Assembly: GCA_025355965.1 (NCBI GenBank)
Contig: JANXYR010000069.1
Span: forward strand, 1 to 38,073
Origin: Geobacteraceae bacterium
GTDB taxonomy: Bacteria; Desulfobacterota; Desulfuromonadia; Geobacterales; Pseudopelobacteraceae
Length of the DNA stretch: 38,073 nucleotides
Reading direction: 5' to 3'
Shown in pieces: positions 24,664-33,450 of this stretch (the first letter of the stretch is position 1; each line of letters starts with the position of its first letter). The translations under genes were made by a program, and so were the position numbers. Under the pieces are notes generated by a model. It was not told where the DNA came from and did not search any database. It saw only the letters and a list, made by a program, of their open reading frames with translations.

Positions 24664-26480
24664 GTTCTTTTGAAAATCTTTTGCAGCTCAGTCAGCTTCA
24701 CTACGTGCGACACCGGACGGCCATGCGGACAACTGGCGGCAAAGTCCGTATGATCCATATGGTAAAGCAATTCTTTAATTTGCCGGTTTTCAAGCTGATG
24801 TGCGCCACGTATTACAGAGTGGCAGGCAATGCGCGAAAGTAAACTTTCCAGTGCGTCATTGAAGGCTCCACTGGTGCCAAATCTTTCCAAATCAGCCAGA
24901 ACATCGCGTAGGAGAAGGATCGGATCATTTTTGGCAACCAAACGTGGAACAGCTGAAACCATAATCGTTGTGCCACCAAACGGCTCCAGCTCAAAACCGA
25001 TGCCTGCCAAATCCAAGCAGAATCTGACTGCCACCGCCACCTCACTGAATGATAGCTCGACCGTTTCAGGAAACAGTAAACGTTGAGACTCAATCCCGCC
25101 GGTCAGGCACTGCTGTTTAAGGCGCTGATAGGCCACCCGTTCGCTGGCAGCGTGCTGGTCAATAACAACCAGTTCTGAGTCAGATTGGCAGATGATATAT
25201 TCGCTGTGAAATTGCCCGAGAATAGAGAGCGATGAAAAATACCCCGCCGATTCAGTGGAAAGCCGCTCCGGCTGAAATGAAGTGGCAGGTTCACTTACTT
25301 TTACGTTATCAGCCGGTGAGACAACAACTTCTGACAACACCTTGCCAAGCTGTTTTATAGGCTGTGGCCAATGCTCTGCAAGTGGCGCTATTGCCAACGA
25401 AGCTTGGGCCGCTGCGGCGATGCGCTCGCGATATGCCTGCCCAGTTGTTTCACTAGTGGCGTACGTTGCAACGGATGGCGTCACCAACCATGGAGATCGG
25501 CTCAACACCTTTTCCACCGCACCCTGTATGGCATCATGCACAATTGATTGACGTCTGAAACGGACCTCATGCTTGGTTGGGTGAACATTCACATCCACCT
25601 CTTCCGGTGGAAGCTCGACAAACAGAGCTACAACCGGATAGCGACCACGATCAATAACTCCGCGGTAGGCCTGCATTACTGCGTGCTGCACAACCTTGTC
25701 ACGAATAAAACGACCATTAATATAAGTATAGATTGTCTGAGTTCCGGAACGCGCCAGTGCCGGGCCGGAAATAAATCCCGTAATCGTCGCATATTCATCG
25801 TTTCCCGTGACAGGGTATAGATGCAGAGAGCTGTCCCGGCCAACAACCTGAGCCAGCCGTCGTTGCAGGTCGCTGCGCTGCAATCGCAGCAGTTCACGAT
25901 CATCATTTGTACAGGTAAAAGCCACGTCAGGTCGGGACACGGCCATTCGTGCAATTACATCTGCAACATGTCCGGCTTCGGTTTCAGCGCTTTTCATGAA
26001 TTTGAGGCGAGCTGGCAGATTGAAAAATATCTGTTCAACAGAAACTACTGTTCCCGGAGCCATGCCGCAAGCCCTGACATCTCTAACTCGCCCCCCATCC
26101 ACGATGATCTCGGTACCTTCCGTAGAGGATGTCTCACGGGTTGCCAGCGAAAAACGGGAAACAGAGGCGATCGAAGGGAGCGCTTCACCACGAAAACCAA
26201 GCGTCAGGATTCTTTCCAAATCACTGTCTACCTTTATTTTGCTGGTGGCATGCCGTTCCAGTGACAGAAGAGCATCCTCGCGTGACATACCATGTCCGTT
26301 ATCCGTGACACGAATCCTCCTTCTGCCACCAACGTTTATTTCCACAGAAATGTCCGTTGCCCCGGCATCAAGTGAATTTTCAATCAACTCTTTTATAACA
26401 GAAGCCGGCCGCTCTACAACTTCACCAGCAGCTATTTTGTTCGTAAGGGTTTCTGGTAGAATGGTTATACGCTGGGACAT
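24660..26480 (-). CDS. mutL: DNA mismatch repair protein MutL
   Basis: A 606-residue GHKL ATPase of mismatch repair. ATPase motifs are present: ELIENSLDAGA (motif I), DNGHGM (motif II), HATSKI and GFRGEAL (motif III). A linker separates this from the C-terminal dimerisation domain, which carries an endonuclease-like motif DQHAASE (441-447) plus CPHGRP near the end. In the DQHAx2Ex4E motif the last glutamate is Gln452. Other residues, including ACHSVIRG, are near normal. Because no mutH is seen here, a nicking MutL would be expected; the substitution deserves checking. The gene leads the miaA-hfq unit and is preceded by a terminator for the neighbouring zinc-ribbon gene. Confidence 0.95.
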   Translation of the reverse strand: MSQRITILPETLTNKIAAGEVVERPASVIKELIENSLDAGATDISVEINVGGRRRIRVTDNGHGMSREDALLSLERHATSKIKVDSDLERILTLGFRGEALPSIASVSRFSLATRETSSTEGTEIIVDGGRVRDVRACGMAPGTVVSVEQIFFNLPARLKFMKSAETEAGHVADVIARMAVSRPDVAFTCTNDDRELLRLQRSDLQRRLAQVVGRDSSLHLYPVTGNDEYATITGFISGPALARSGTQTIYTYINGRFIRDKVVQHAVMQAYRGVIDRGRYPVVALFVELPPEEVDVNVHPTKHEVRFRRQSIVHDAIQGAVEKVLSRSPWLVTPSVATYATSETTGQAYRERIAAAAQASLAIAPLAEHWPQPIKQLGKVLSEVVVSPADNVKVSEPATSFQPERLSTESAGYFSSLSILGQFHSEYIICQSDSELVVIDQHAASERVAYQRLKQQCLTGGIESQRLLFPETVELSFSEVAVAVRFCLDLAGIGFELEPFGGTTIMVSAVPRLVAKNDPILLLRDVLADLERFGTSGAFNDALESLLSRIACHSVIRGAHQLENRQIKELLYHMDHTDFAASCPHGRPVSHVVKLTELQKIFKRT

Positions 26481-26499
26481 GGCAGCTCCGACTAGTACG

Positions 26500-26526
26500 A
26501 AAAAAGAGCGGGAAGACCCGCTCTTT
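26500..26526 (-). terminator. Intrinsic terminator after the zinc-ribbon gene
   Basis: A perfect 10-pair stem, AAAGAGCGGG (26503-26512) with CCCGCTCTTT (26517-26526), a four-base loop and six T residues on the minus strand. It closes the prmA-rsmE-zinc-ribbon unit just before mutL. Confidence 0.88.
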
Positions 26527-26552
26527 CAGTAAGAATATATCGTTAAGATGAT

Positions 26553-27122
26553 TTATTTTTCAGCATTTACCTTAGTCTCACCGAAAAGGGAGTCAAAATC
26601 ATCCGTTGTCTCTGTATCATTAGTAGCTGCAGCAGGGTTATAGTCCCAAGAGAAGCTTTCCAGACCAAGTTCATCCAGCTCTGACGCGGCATCTACCGCC
26701 TTTGCAGCTGTAGGATCATCGGTTTCCATGCCTGCCGCAAATGGGGATTCATCGGTCTGCGGGGTCGATTCCAGAAGGTCACCAAAGACATTGTCCTCGG
26801 ACTTTGAACTAATTGACTGATTCTCACCTGGTGACGGCTCATCAAAGTTAAACGGTTCATCGTTTTGATGATCAGGCGTAGAAGGAGAATCATCTGGCAG
26901 GTTAAATGAAAAAATATCGTCATGCGTTTCAGTAGTACCACTGGCATGATCAACTGTACCGTCTGCCAGCCTAAACTCGGCAGCCAGCTTTTCCTTTGCT
27001 TCATGCGGCAACACTATTGAAGTGATTGAATAGGTCTGCTTGTAACCCGTCAGGTCACTGGAGCACTTTTTACAGCTGTCATAAAATTCAAAACTATTAA
27101 ATCCGCACTTAGGACATTTCAT
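26553..27122 (-). CDS. Zinc-ribbon protein with acidic disordered tail
   Basis: A 189-residue protein. The first 25 residues form a zinc ribbon with two Cys-x2-Cys knuckles (CPKC at 3-6, CKKC at 17-20). The rest is strongly acidic and serine/threonine/proline-rich, with repeated short F-containing motifs (DIFSFNLPDD, PFNFDEP, NVFGDLLES, SFSWDYNP, DFDSLFGE), suggesting a disordered tail with linear binding elements. No hydrophobic helix is present. I do not recognise a function. It lies 24 bases after rsmE and ends at a strong terminator. Confidence 0.7.
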   Translation of the reverse strand: MKCPKCGFNSFEFYDSCKKCSSDLTGYKQTYSITSIVLPHEAKEKLAAEFRLADGTVDHASGTTETHDDIFSFNLPDDSPSTPDHQNDEPFNFDEPSPGENQSISSKSEDNVFGDLLESTPQTDESPFAAGMETDDPTAAKAVDAASELDELGLESFSWDYNPAAATNDTETTDDFDSLFGETKVNAEK

Positions 27123-27146
27123 TTGCGGCTCCTTACCTGCTTTCAG

Positions 27147-27893
27147 TCACATTTCGCCCCATATATACTGCATTATAGAAAGAATAGCAATACTTGCCGT
27201 TTCAGTCCTCAGTATTCTGGAGCCGAGTGAAACCGGCTGAAAACCGTGTTGCGAAAAATGACGTACCTCCAGAGGGTCGAAACCACCTTCCGGGCCGATA
27301 GCCACAATTACTGATGAAGGCTTTCCTCCTACAGAAAGTGCATCTTTCAGTGAATGTTCCCGTTCTCCCTCCCACAGGATCAAACGTAGTTCCTGACCGG
27401 TGTCATTTGATGCTTCAACGGCACTTGGCTGCCAAGTGACCTCCGGTATATCGGTCCGGGCACATTGTCGTGCAGCCTCTGCTGTAATCCGGTTCCAACG
27501 TTCAAGCTTATTTTTCTGCTGATCGTCACGTATTTTTGCAACCGACCTGCGCCCACCAAACAGCCAGAAATCGTGAGCACCAAGCTCAGTTCCTTTCTGC
27601 AGGATCAAGTCTATTTTATCGCCCTTGGGAAGCGCCTGACAGATCGTAATGCGCGGAGCAGTTGAATCGCTCTGTGTGACGGAGCAGGAAGAGGTGATTT
27701 TTACAGCAACCCACTCCTTGGCAACTTGATTGATCGTGCCAAAATGCACCATGCCCTTCTCATCAGCCAATTGGACAGCGTCACCTGTTCCCAGACGAAG
27801 AACACGAACCATGTGATTGTAGATATCACCATCAAAAGAAGCATAGCCATCACGAATGGTGCGAGAATTTACCATAAACCGGCGCGCACTCAT
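27147..27893 (-). CDS. rsmE: 16S rRNA (uracil1498-N3)-methyltransferase RsmE
   Basis: A 248-residue SPOUT-family enzyme methylating N3 of U1498 in 16S rRNA. The N-terminal PUA-like domain starts RRFMVNS and contains HMVRVLRLGTGDAVQLAD. The SAM-binding trefoil-knot region has ITICQALPKGDKIDLILQKGTELG, AIGPEGGFDPLE, and SLGSRILRTETA at the C-terminus, all diagnostic. The start overlaps the prmA stop (ATGA), the common prmA-rsmE pairing. Length is normal. Confidence 0.95.
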   Translation of the reverse strand: MSARRFMVNSRTIRDGYASFDGDIYNHMVRVLRLGTGDAVQLADEKGMVHFGTINQVAKEWVAVKITSSCSVTQSDSTAPRITICQALPKGDKIDLILQKGTELGAHDFWLFGGRRSVAKIRDDQQKNKLERWNRITAEAARQCARTDIPEVTWQPSAVEASNDTGQELRLILWEGEREHSLKDALSVGGKPSSVIVAIGPEGGFDPLEVRHFSQHGFQPVSLGSRILRTETASIAILSIMQYIWGEM

Positions 27894-28831
27894 AATCTGG
27901 TTTCATTACGGTACAACATAGCAACCCACTCGCCAGCGGACGCAGTATGAATATATTTCAAGGGCTGAGAGGCGAATCCCTGATGAACCAACGGTTCCTT
28001 TTCCGCCAGAATCCCGGAGAGAATCAATGCCCCATCAGGTTGCAGCCGCTCTGCCAGATAAGGCGCCAGCCGCACTAATTCCTCTGCAAGAATATTTGCC
28101 AGTATAATATCAAATTTTTCTGTAAGTGATTCAAGTGGTACAGTGCCGCATCCTATCTGGTCGGAAAGCTGATTCAGAGCAAGATTTTCGCGTGCCACTA
28201 CGATTGCATCCGGGTCGATATCAAGCGCAAGTATCCGCCCAGCGCCTAGCAAGCTGGCCGCCATGGCAAGTATTCCTGACCCGGTCCCCAAGTCAAGCAG
28301 GGAAGGTACTGTCAGCAGAGGACCACCATCCATGACACCTTCCAGCATTTCCAGACAAAGACGTGTTGTCTCGTGGCCACCAGTACCAAAAGCCATGCCC
28401 GGATCAATACGGATAACCAGATCACCCGGCAGTTGTGCCGCATCCTCCCAGGTTGGAACAATGAGTAGCCGCTTACCAACCCGAAGCGGCTTGAAATGAA
28501 CTTTCCAACTACTGCTCCAATCTTCTGAATTAACGGCTGACAGCGTGGGCGTGCCAAAATCGGCATCAGGATGTCGTTTAGAAAGTTGCGACATGAATTC
28601 TTCAAGTTCTCGCATCTGCGGAGCAGGATCACCGTCAGCAGTCAGGTAGGCTTTGACTGTCACGCGGACTGAAGCTGGAATTTCGCTCGTCGAAAAGGCA
28701 TCAACACACTGGTTATCAACACAGACACCGCTGCCGGTCAGATCAGTTAAAAAGTCAGCAACAACCTCAGAATACTCTTCAGGTACTTCACACGCTATTT
28801 CAAGCCAGGAATCAATCATGTTTGTACTCAA
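27890..28831 (-). CDS. prmA: Ribosomal protein L11 methyltransferase PrmA
   Basis: A 313-residue SAM-dependent enzyme that trimethylates ribosomal protein L11. The N-terminal substrate domain has SWLEIACEVPEEYSE; the Rossmann core has GTGGHETTRLCLE, LLDLGTGSGILAMAA (motif I), LALDIDPDAI, and ILANILAEEL with the post-I NPP-like site. Transcribed first in the prmA-rsmE-zinc-ribbon unit. Upstream lies a terminator of the octaheme cytochrome gene. Confidence 0.95.
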   Translation of the reverse strand: MSTNMIDSWLEIACEVPEEYSEVVADFLTDLTGSGVCVDNQCVDAFSTSEIPASVRVTVKAYLTADGDPAPQMRELEEFMSQLSKRHPDADFGTPTLSAVNSEDWSSSWKVHFKPLRVGKRLLIVPTWEDAAQLPGDLVIRIDPGMAFGTGGHETTRLCLEMLEGVMDGGPLLTVPSLLDLGTGSGILAMAASLLGAGRILALDIDPDAIVVARENLALNQLSDQIGCGTVPLESLTEKFDIILANILAEELVRLAPYLAERLQPDGALILSGILAEKEPLVHQGFASQPLKYIHTASAGEWVAMLYRNETRL

Positions 28832-28880
28832 TAGATAAAATTTAGTAACTACCCGAGAAAAGTAGCAGAAGCACCCACTG

Positions 28881-28924
28881 CTGACAATAAAAAAAGCCGC
28901 CCAACGATTGTCAGACGGCTTTTT
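28881..28924 (-). terminator. Terminator of the octaheme gene with interleaved second inverted repeat
   Basis: On the minus strand AAAAAGCCG (28916-28924) pairs with CGGCTTTTT (28891-28899), followed by two further T residues. Its loop contains CTGACAAT (28907-28914), which is exactly complementary to ATTGTCAG just beyond the T-tract (28881-28888). So an 8-base and a 9-base repeat are interleaved, a pseudoknot-capable arrangement in read-through transcripts. Confidence 0.8.
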
Positions 28925-28945
28925 CTTACTTATGTATATTGCTGA

Positions 28946-30436
28946 TTACTTCTTCTTTTTAACTGGTTTCTTGGGTTCAACAGCGGCGTTGCGGCCACCA
29001 ACCTGCAGCGGATCAGCTTTGTAGCCAAGTGCTGCCCAATCCATCCGCTTGCCACCCATGTGGCACTCGCCGCACTGCAGGGCTTCTTCCTTGGGAGCAA
29101 CTTCATGCTGGACGCTGATGAAGGAAGCCGTTTTGACAAATTGATACTTGCCGCTGTAAGGTAAGCAGTTGTCTGTGCATTTTGCCCCTTCAGTCAGGGC
29201 CTTATCCCAGTTATAGTCTAGCCAGAGAGATTTATACTGCTGGAACGTGCTCAGATACATGAACTTGGAATCCATTGGCTGGGTGCCGGTAAAGTACTTG
29301 TAAGGATAGATCTTGGCAGTCTTGTCTTTGATGTCGCCCACCGGCTTGGTCATATAGACCGGCTTGGAAGGATCCTTGATCTTGTCGCCCAGCATGTAGC
29401 GTTCGATCTTGCCATTGTACCAAGCATAGACCGGCACCACGTTTTTGCCCCACTTGAAGGATCCCTTCCTCATGGCAAAGGTTTCTTGGTCAAATTCTTC
29501 CTCTACCTTGATGTCTTTCTTGCCCACATCAGACCAGTTCCACATCATCTTGGTGGCCTGTCCCTTGTTAAAGATCGGAATATGGCAGGTCTGGCAGGCT
29601 ACAGAAGCTGTATGCTTGGCAAGAATTGCGCCGTTCTTTGACTTTTTGTGTGGTGCTTTGGCCCCGCTGTGGCAATCTTCACAGGTAGCACGTGCATCAA
29701 AGTGAGCCATTTGACTGGAAGCGCCTGCAATCTTGTGGTCCTTACTCTTGTGGCAATCAACGCATGACAGTTCGAGACCGCCCTTTGCCTTCTTGGCCAT
29801 ATGGACATCCTGACTTTTTGGGGCATTAAGCAGAGTTGAATCAAGCGCAGCATTCTTGATAGCATCACCTCCGCCACCATTAAAGTGGCAGTATCCACAA
29901 TTTTTTAGCGTTGGTGCGCCTACACTCTGGGCAGCAATTTCTAGATTCATGCTGCCTTTTTTGATCGCCGCTGTGTCAATATCTGCCCCAACAGAAGCCC
30001 TTTCGTAATTTCCCTTCTGGGCATGACATACCAGACAGTCAACCCGGGTTTTATCAGTAAGGTCAAACTTGGTACGGGTCCAGCCATAGCCGGCATGACA
30101 TTTAAAGCATGACTCATGAACGATACCATCAGGCCCGTTGAAGGCCGAGGTACAGAAGTTGTTAATCATGTTTGCCTTGCCATAGGTCTTGGTGCTTTTT
30201 TCCATCCCCTTGACATGATTCGGCGTTCCGGCAAAGGTCCAGTGCGTGGTCTTCATCACATCAGTAGCCTGTTTTTCATGACATTCAAGACAAGCCTTCG
30301 TTACAGACGGTCCGTCTTTGAACGGACCTTTGACAAATTCTGTGTGATCCGGACCGGCAAATGCTTGGAACGCAAACAGAACCAGAGTAACGGTCACCAC
30401 TGCAATCATCCTTTTGAAACCATTCAAACTCTTCAT
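28946..30436 (-). CDS. Octaheme c-type cytochrome, tetrathionate reductase-like
   Basis: About 496 residues from ATG 30434-30436, chosen because AAAGGGGA precedes it and a signal peptide follows (KRMIAVVTVTLVLFAFQAFA). Eight CXXCH heme sites are counted: CLECH, CFKCH, CLVCH, CGYCH, CVDCH, CEDCH, CQTCH and CGECH; a further CTDNC is not a heme site. The first stretch, KACLECHEKQATDVMKTTHW, and NMINNFC resemble the octaheme tetrathionate reductase family known from Shewanella. That family reduces tetrathionate, nitrite or hydroxylamine in vitro, but its physiological role is unclear. Periplasmic location is predicted. The tail is lysine/proline-rich. It follows the bd-like pair, the likely source of electrons. 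Confidence 0.85.
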   Translation of the reverse strand: MKSLNGFKRMIAVVTVTLVLFAFQAFAGPDHTEFVKGPFKDGPSVTKACLECHEKQATDVMKTTHWTFAGTPNHVKGMEKSTKTYGKANMINNFCTSAFNGPDGIVHESCFKCHAGYGWTRTKFDLTDKTRVDCLVCHAQKGNYERASVGADIDTAAIKKGSMNLEIAAQSVGAPTLKNCGYCHFNGGGGDAIKNAALDSTLLNAPKSQDVHMAKKAKGGLELSCVDCHKSKDHKIAGASSQMAHFDARATCEDCHSGAKAPHKKSKNGAILAKHTASVACQTCHIPIFNKGQATKMMWNWSDVGKKDIKVEEEFDQETFAMRKGSFKWGKNVVPVYAWYNGKIERYMLGDKIKDPSKPVYMTKPVGDIKDKTAKIYPYKYFTGTQPMDSKFMYLSTFQQYKSLWLDYNWDKALTEGAKCTDNCLPYSGKYQFVKTASFISVQHEVAPKEEALQCGECHMGGKRMDWAALGYKADPLQVGGRNAAVEPKKPVKKKK

Positions 30437-30581
30437 GCTTTTCCCCTTTCGTTGTCCTGCGTATAGTGAGCCCAGCACCAATGCTGAGCATGGCAGATAA
30501 AAAACTGATATACATATAAACATATTCATATCTAGATGTCAATACTCAGGACAAGCTATAACAAAACCATTTATGTCTGTT

Positions 30582-31649
30582 TTAGCTAACCTTTTTGATA
30601 TATCGCAGCTTGGAAAGCATCCAAACCACCACCACTATCCCCATCACTAATACCACTAAAAAGAAGATCAGCGGTGACCACTGCATGTTGGCAGGCACTT
30701 TAGTCATATCAAAGTATGGTGCCAGGTAGCCGGTCCTCACACTGTCGCGCATGAAAGACATGACATAGACGAGCGGAATGGTCAGCCAGAGCGTCGCAAT
30801 AACTTTGCGCTGAAAACCAAGCATCAAAGTTGCAACGGCCAGAAAAATCCCTGCCATCAGCAGTCCGGTGGCAAGCATGTCGTTCCCCATAAAGCGCTTC
30901 ATAACCGCTGTCGGCAAAGTCATCAGGAACCAGGTACCTAGCAGAACCTGCAAAGCGGTCAGCCAGGTAAATAGCTGCATACCCAGCGTTTTGCCTGCCT
31001 CCGCCACAGCGATGTTATGCTTCAGCACCGTTGATGAGTAGAACGCAACACAAAGCCCTCCAACCGCAAGTGAGCCGGTCATCATATGCAGGTAGCGGAT
31101 CAGCAGAGTCGGGTCAGCAAGATTCAACAAGGTGCCTCCCGGAGTTGCAAACCAACGGGGCCAACTTGCCGGGGAAATCATCATTGTCATATTGTTGGAA
31201 AAAATAAAACCAACAGACATCAGTAGTAATAGAACAATCAACACGGCATACATTGCCGAATACCCCATCTTTTTGAAACTGAAGTCATAGGCGTAGGCAA
31301 GGTAATAAGCGATAATCAGGATTGGAATTACTGCCAGCCAGAACAGGCCCATCAGGACAGTGCTGGTGTAGAGCAAATGTCCATATAATACGTTAACAAA
31401 CAATAGCGGTGCTACCCCCAGATTAATGGTAAAGGCTACTAGAAATGGCAGTGCTTTGGCCAGTTCATGAGAAAGATCTTGATAAGGACGTTCAGGCCGC
31501 AGATGGCAGATGAAGGCCGTTAAAGCGGTCCCCAGCATTGCATTCATGGCAAGCAGATGCAGCGGAAATGTCAGCATTAACAGGAACTGGAACCAGCCCC
31601 AATGGGCCGTTAGAGCATCAGCTGTCGGGATTAAACTTGCTGGATTCAT
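30582..31649 (-). CDS. Polytopic membrane protein, bd-superfamily-like small subunit
   Basis: A 355-residue protein with nine or ten membrane helices and no large soluble domain. Segment order resembles the membrane part of its partner: FPLHLLAMNAMLG in the first helix, LPFLVAFTINLGVAPLLFVNVLYG in the third. So both may descend from a CydA-like ancestor; this is inference by eye. No CXXCH is present. The start overlaps the stop of the upstream gene (ATGA), which fixes the pair as one complex. No function as an oxygen reductase is assumed. It lies 145 bases before the octaheme cytochrome gene. Confidence 0.65.
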   Translation of the reverse strand: MNPASLIPTADALTAHWGWFQFLLMLTFPLHLLAMNAMLGTALTAFICHLRPERPYQDLSHELAKALPFLVAFTINLGVAPLLFVNVLYGHLLYTSTVLMGLFWLAVIPILIIAYYLAYAYDFSFKKMGYSAMYAVLIVLLLLMSVGFIFSNNMTMMISPASWPRWFATPGGTLLNLADPTLLIRYLHMMTGSLAVGGLCVAFYSSTVLKHNIAVAEAGKTLGMQLFTWLTALQVLLGTWFLMTLPTAVMKRFMGNDMLATGLLMAGIFLAVATLMLGFQRKVIATLWLTIPLVYVMSFMRDSVRTGYLAPYFDMTKVPANMQWSPLIFFLVVLVMGIVVVVWMLSKLRYIKKVS

Positions 31650-33403
31650 TTTGCACCTCCCGCTTGTTTTACTATATAGTCGGCCAAGGCATCTTTTTCA
31701 GTGGCAGATCCTGCATAGTCGGGCATAGCAGGATTCAGAGCCGAAAGCTTATCCAGGGCAGTTCGTATTTTTGTCTTTGACCAACCGGACACTTTAGGCT
31801 TCAAAACATCAAAACCATGGCAGGGTACACAGTTATCTTCGAACAGCGTAGCCCCCAACTCTTTTGCCGAGGCCGTCGAGCCGGGATTATTCAGGCTGTG
31901 CAGATAGTCAGCTACGGCATCCTTGTCTGCGACAGGGGCGCTGTAGTCAGGCATTGCCGGGTTCAAGGCAGGCAATTTGTCCAGCGCAGTACGAATCTTT
32001 TCCTTTGACCAGCCCGCTATTTCAGGTTTCAGGATCTCAGCCCCGTGGCAGGCAGCGCAATTAACTTCAAAGAGCCCCTTACCACGATTGCCAGCAGCGG
32101 CATCGTCGGTCAGTGGCTTCTTGTTCAGTCCGGCAGTCAGATATGCGGCAAGAGCTTTCATCTCAATCTCATTCCCCACAAATGGAGGCATGAAGTAACG
32201 TTTTTCATGAATTGTTGCCAGATATTTCTGCATGGCTCCATAGTTCATGTTCTTAGTACGGCCGATAATATCGTTATTGAATCCGCCTACCGTATGACAA
32301 GCAAAACATTGGTGAAGGAATAGTTCACGACCAGCCTCAAGCTGATTAGCGTCTGTCACCTCTTTGTTTTGTACCCATTTGGCATTCTTCAGAAACCCTT
32401 CCTGATTGATCCGCTCCACATCTTTCTGGAGTATACCGTTGGAGTACATGACCTCATTAATGACATATGGACGCCGGGCAGCTTCACGAGTCCATTCAAA
32501 GGAGCCCATGTATCCCATAGCGGCGATCATCACGATCACGGTCATCACCTTGGTACGGGCCTTCTTGGGGTTCAGGAGGATCAGGGTAATCACTACCGCT
32601 GCGAGGGCTGCTAAAGAGAATGCAGCCACGGTGGCTGCGCGAGCAATTGTTGGTGATGCACCGCCAACCAGACCACGAGCCTTGTCCGGTAACACCGAGA
32701 TGTACCACCAGCCAGTCGGCACAGACAAAGCAAGAGAGATCAATGCCCATATTCCGGAATAGCGGATCATCTTGTGCCGAGCCTGGTCATCCTCCAGAAA
32801 GGTGGCGGTCAGAAAGCCATAGCAACCGGCCAGCATGAAACTCATGAAGCTGCGGAAGAAAAGCGATGGCCAGAAAGTCGGGTTAAAAAAACCAGCCCAG
32901 AAATCGTGGTTGGCAAGCCAGGTCCCTGGAGTCAGCATAAAATCAATGATTCCGTTAATCAGGAACAGACTCATCCAGGCAGCGCCGAAATATACCCACC
33001 CGATGGCTTGGTGTGTGCGGTCATCCATCCGGCCAAAGGTGTAGAAGTAAACAAACAACGCTACTATCTCAACAAGAAAAAAAACCCACTCAGCCGCCCA
33101 ACCAAACACGAAGGTATGGATCAAGAGCGAGGTAGCTGCCGGGTGGATTAAAGAGATAATAAACCAGATCGCAACACCGGTAAGGCCACCAAATACCATA
33201 GTCAGTAGCAGGAAAAATTTGGTGTGCTTTTTTACAAAGGCCATGATTGACTGATCCTGTTCACGAATTGCCTTCCGCTCAGCCATCACCAGATAGAGAC
33301 CACCGCCAACAGCAAAATGGGAGACAAAGACATGTACAATTGCAACCAGCGCAATTAACAAGCCTCCGCCGAATGTTGGAACGTACCATACCGGATAGTT
33401 CAT
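31646..33403 (-). CDS. Cytochrome bd-like membrane subunit with three C-terminal c-heme sites
   Basis: A 585-residue protein. Residues 1-320 are membrane: about nine helices. The first helix has His24 and His29 (IVHVFVSHFAVGGG), like the CydA heme-ligand histidine region; a pair of glutamates lies in AEWVFFLVE near 100. At the position where CydA has its next histidine the local sequence is LFFRSFMSF, with no histidine, so heme content differs from a canonical bd oxidase. The periplasmic C-terminus has three heme c sites: CFACH (about 364), CAACH (449) and CVPCH (525). The last two domains are close tandem copies. A quinol-linked electron donor role, rather than O2 reduction, is plausible. 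AGGAGGAGGG precedes the ATG. Confidence 0.8.
   Translation of the reverse strand: MNYPVWYVPTFGGGLLIALVAIVHVFVSHFAVGGGLYLVMAERKAIREQDQSIMAFVKKHTKFFLLLTMVFGGLTGVAIWFIISLIHPAATSLLIHTFVFGWAAEWVFFLVEIVALFVYFYTFGRMDDRTHQAIGWVYFGAAWMSLFLINGIIDFMLTPGTWLANHDFWAGFFNPTFWPSLFFRSFMSFMLAGCYGFLTATFLEDDQARHKMIRYSGIWALISLALSVPTGWWYISVLPDKARGLVGGASPTIARAATVAAFSLAALAAVVITLILLNPKKARTKVMTVIVMIAAMGYMGSFEWTREAARRPYVINEVMYSNGILQKDVERINQEGFLKNAKWVQNKEVTDANQLEAGRELFLHQCFACHTVGGFNNDIIGRTKNMNYGAMQKYLATIHEKRYFMPPFVGNEIEMKALAAYLTAGLNKKPLTDDAAAGNRGKGLFEVNCAACHGAEILKPEIAGWSKEKIRTALDKLPALNPAMPDYSAPVADKDAVADYLHSLNNPGSTASAKELGATLFEDNCVPCHGFDVLKPKVSGWSKTKIRTALDKLSALNPAMPDYAGSATEKDALADYIVKQAGGAK
31655..32070 (-). repeat. Tandem duplicated monoheme domain inside the bd-like subunit
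   Basis: Within the subunit above, residues about 445-510 and 521-585 are copies. Both run N-C-x2-C-H-G, then LKP, GWSK.KIRTALDKL.ALNPAMPDY, and then KDA.ADY. I count roughly two thirds identical residues. The first c-heme domain (near 364) is not part of this duplication. Confidence 0.85.
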
Positions 33404-33424
33404 GCCTGCCCTCCTCCTGTCATG

Positions 33425-33445
33425 TTTAATCTAACTTGGATTAAA
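33425..33445. promoter_or_regulatory. Short perfect inverted repeat upstream of the bd-like operon
   Basis: TTTAATC (33425-33431) and GATTAAA (33439-33445) flank seven bases, 22 bases upstream of the start codon at 33403. It could be an operator or the end of a previous transcript; no T-tract favours a terminator. Confidence 0.35.
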
Positions 33446-33450
33446 AATAT

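Noticed and set aside
30437-30529. Upstream start for the octaheme cytochrome
   Set aside because: The signal peptide and ribosome site both fit the ATG at 30436.
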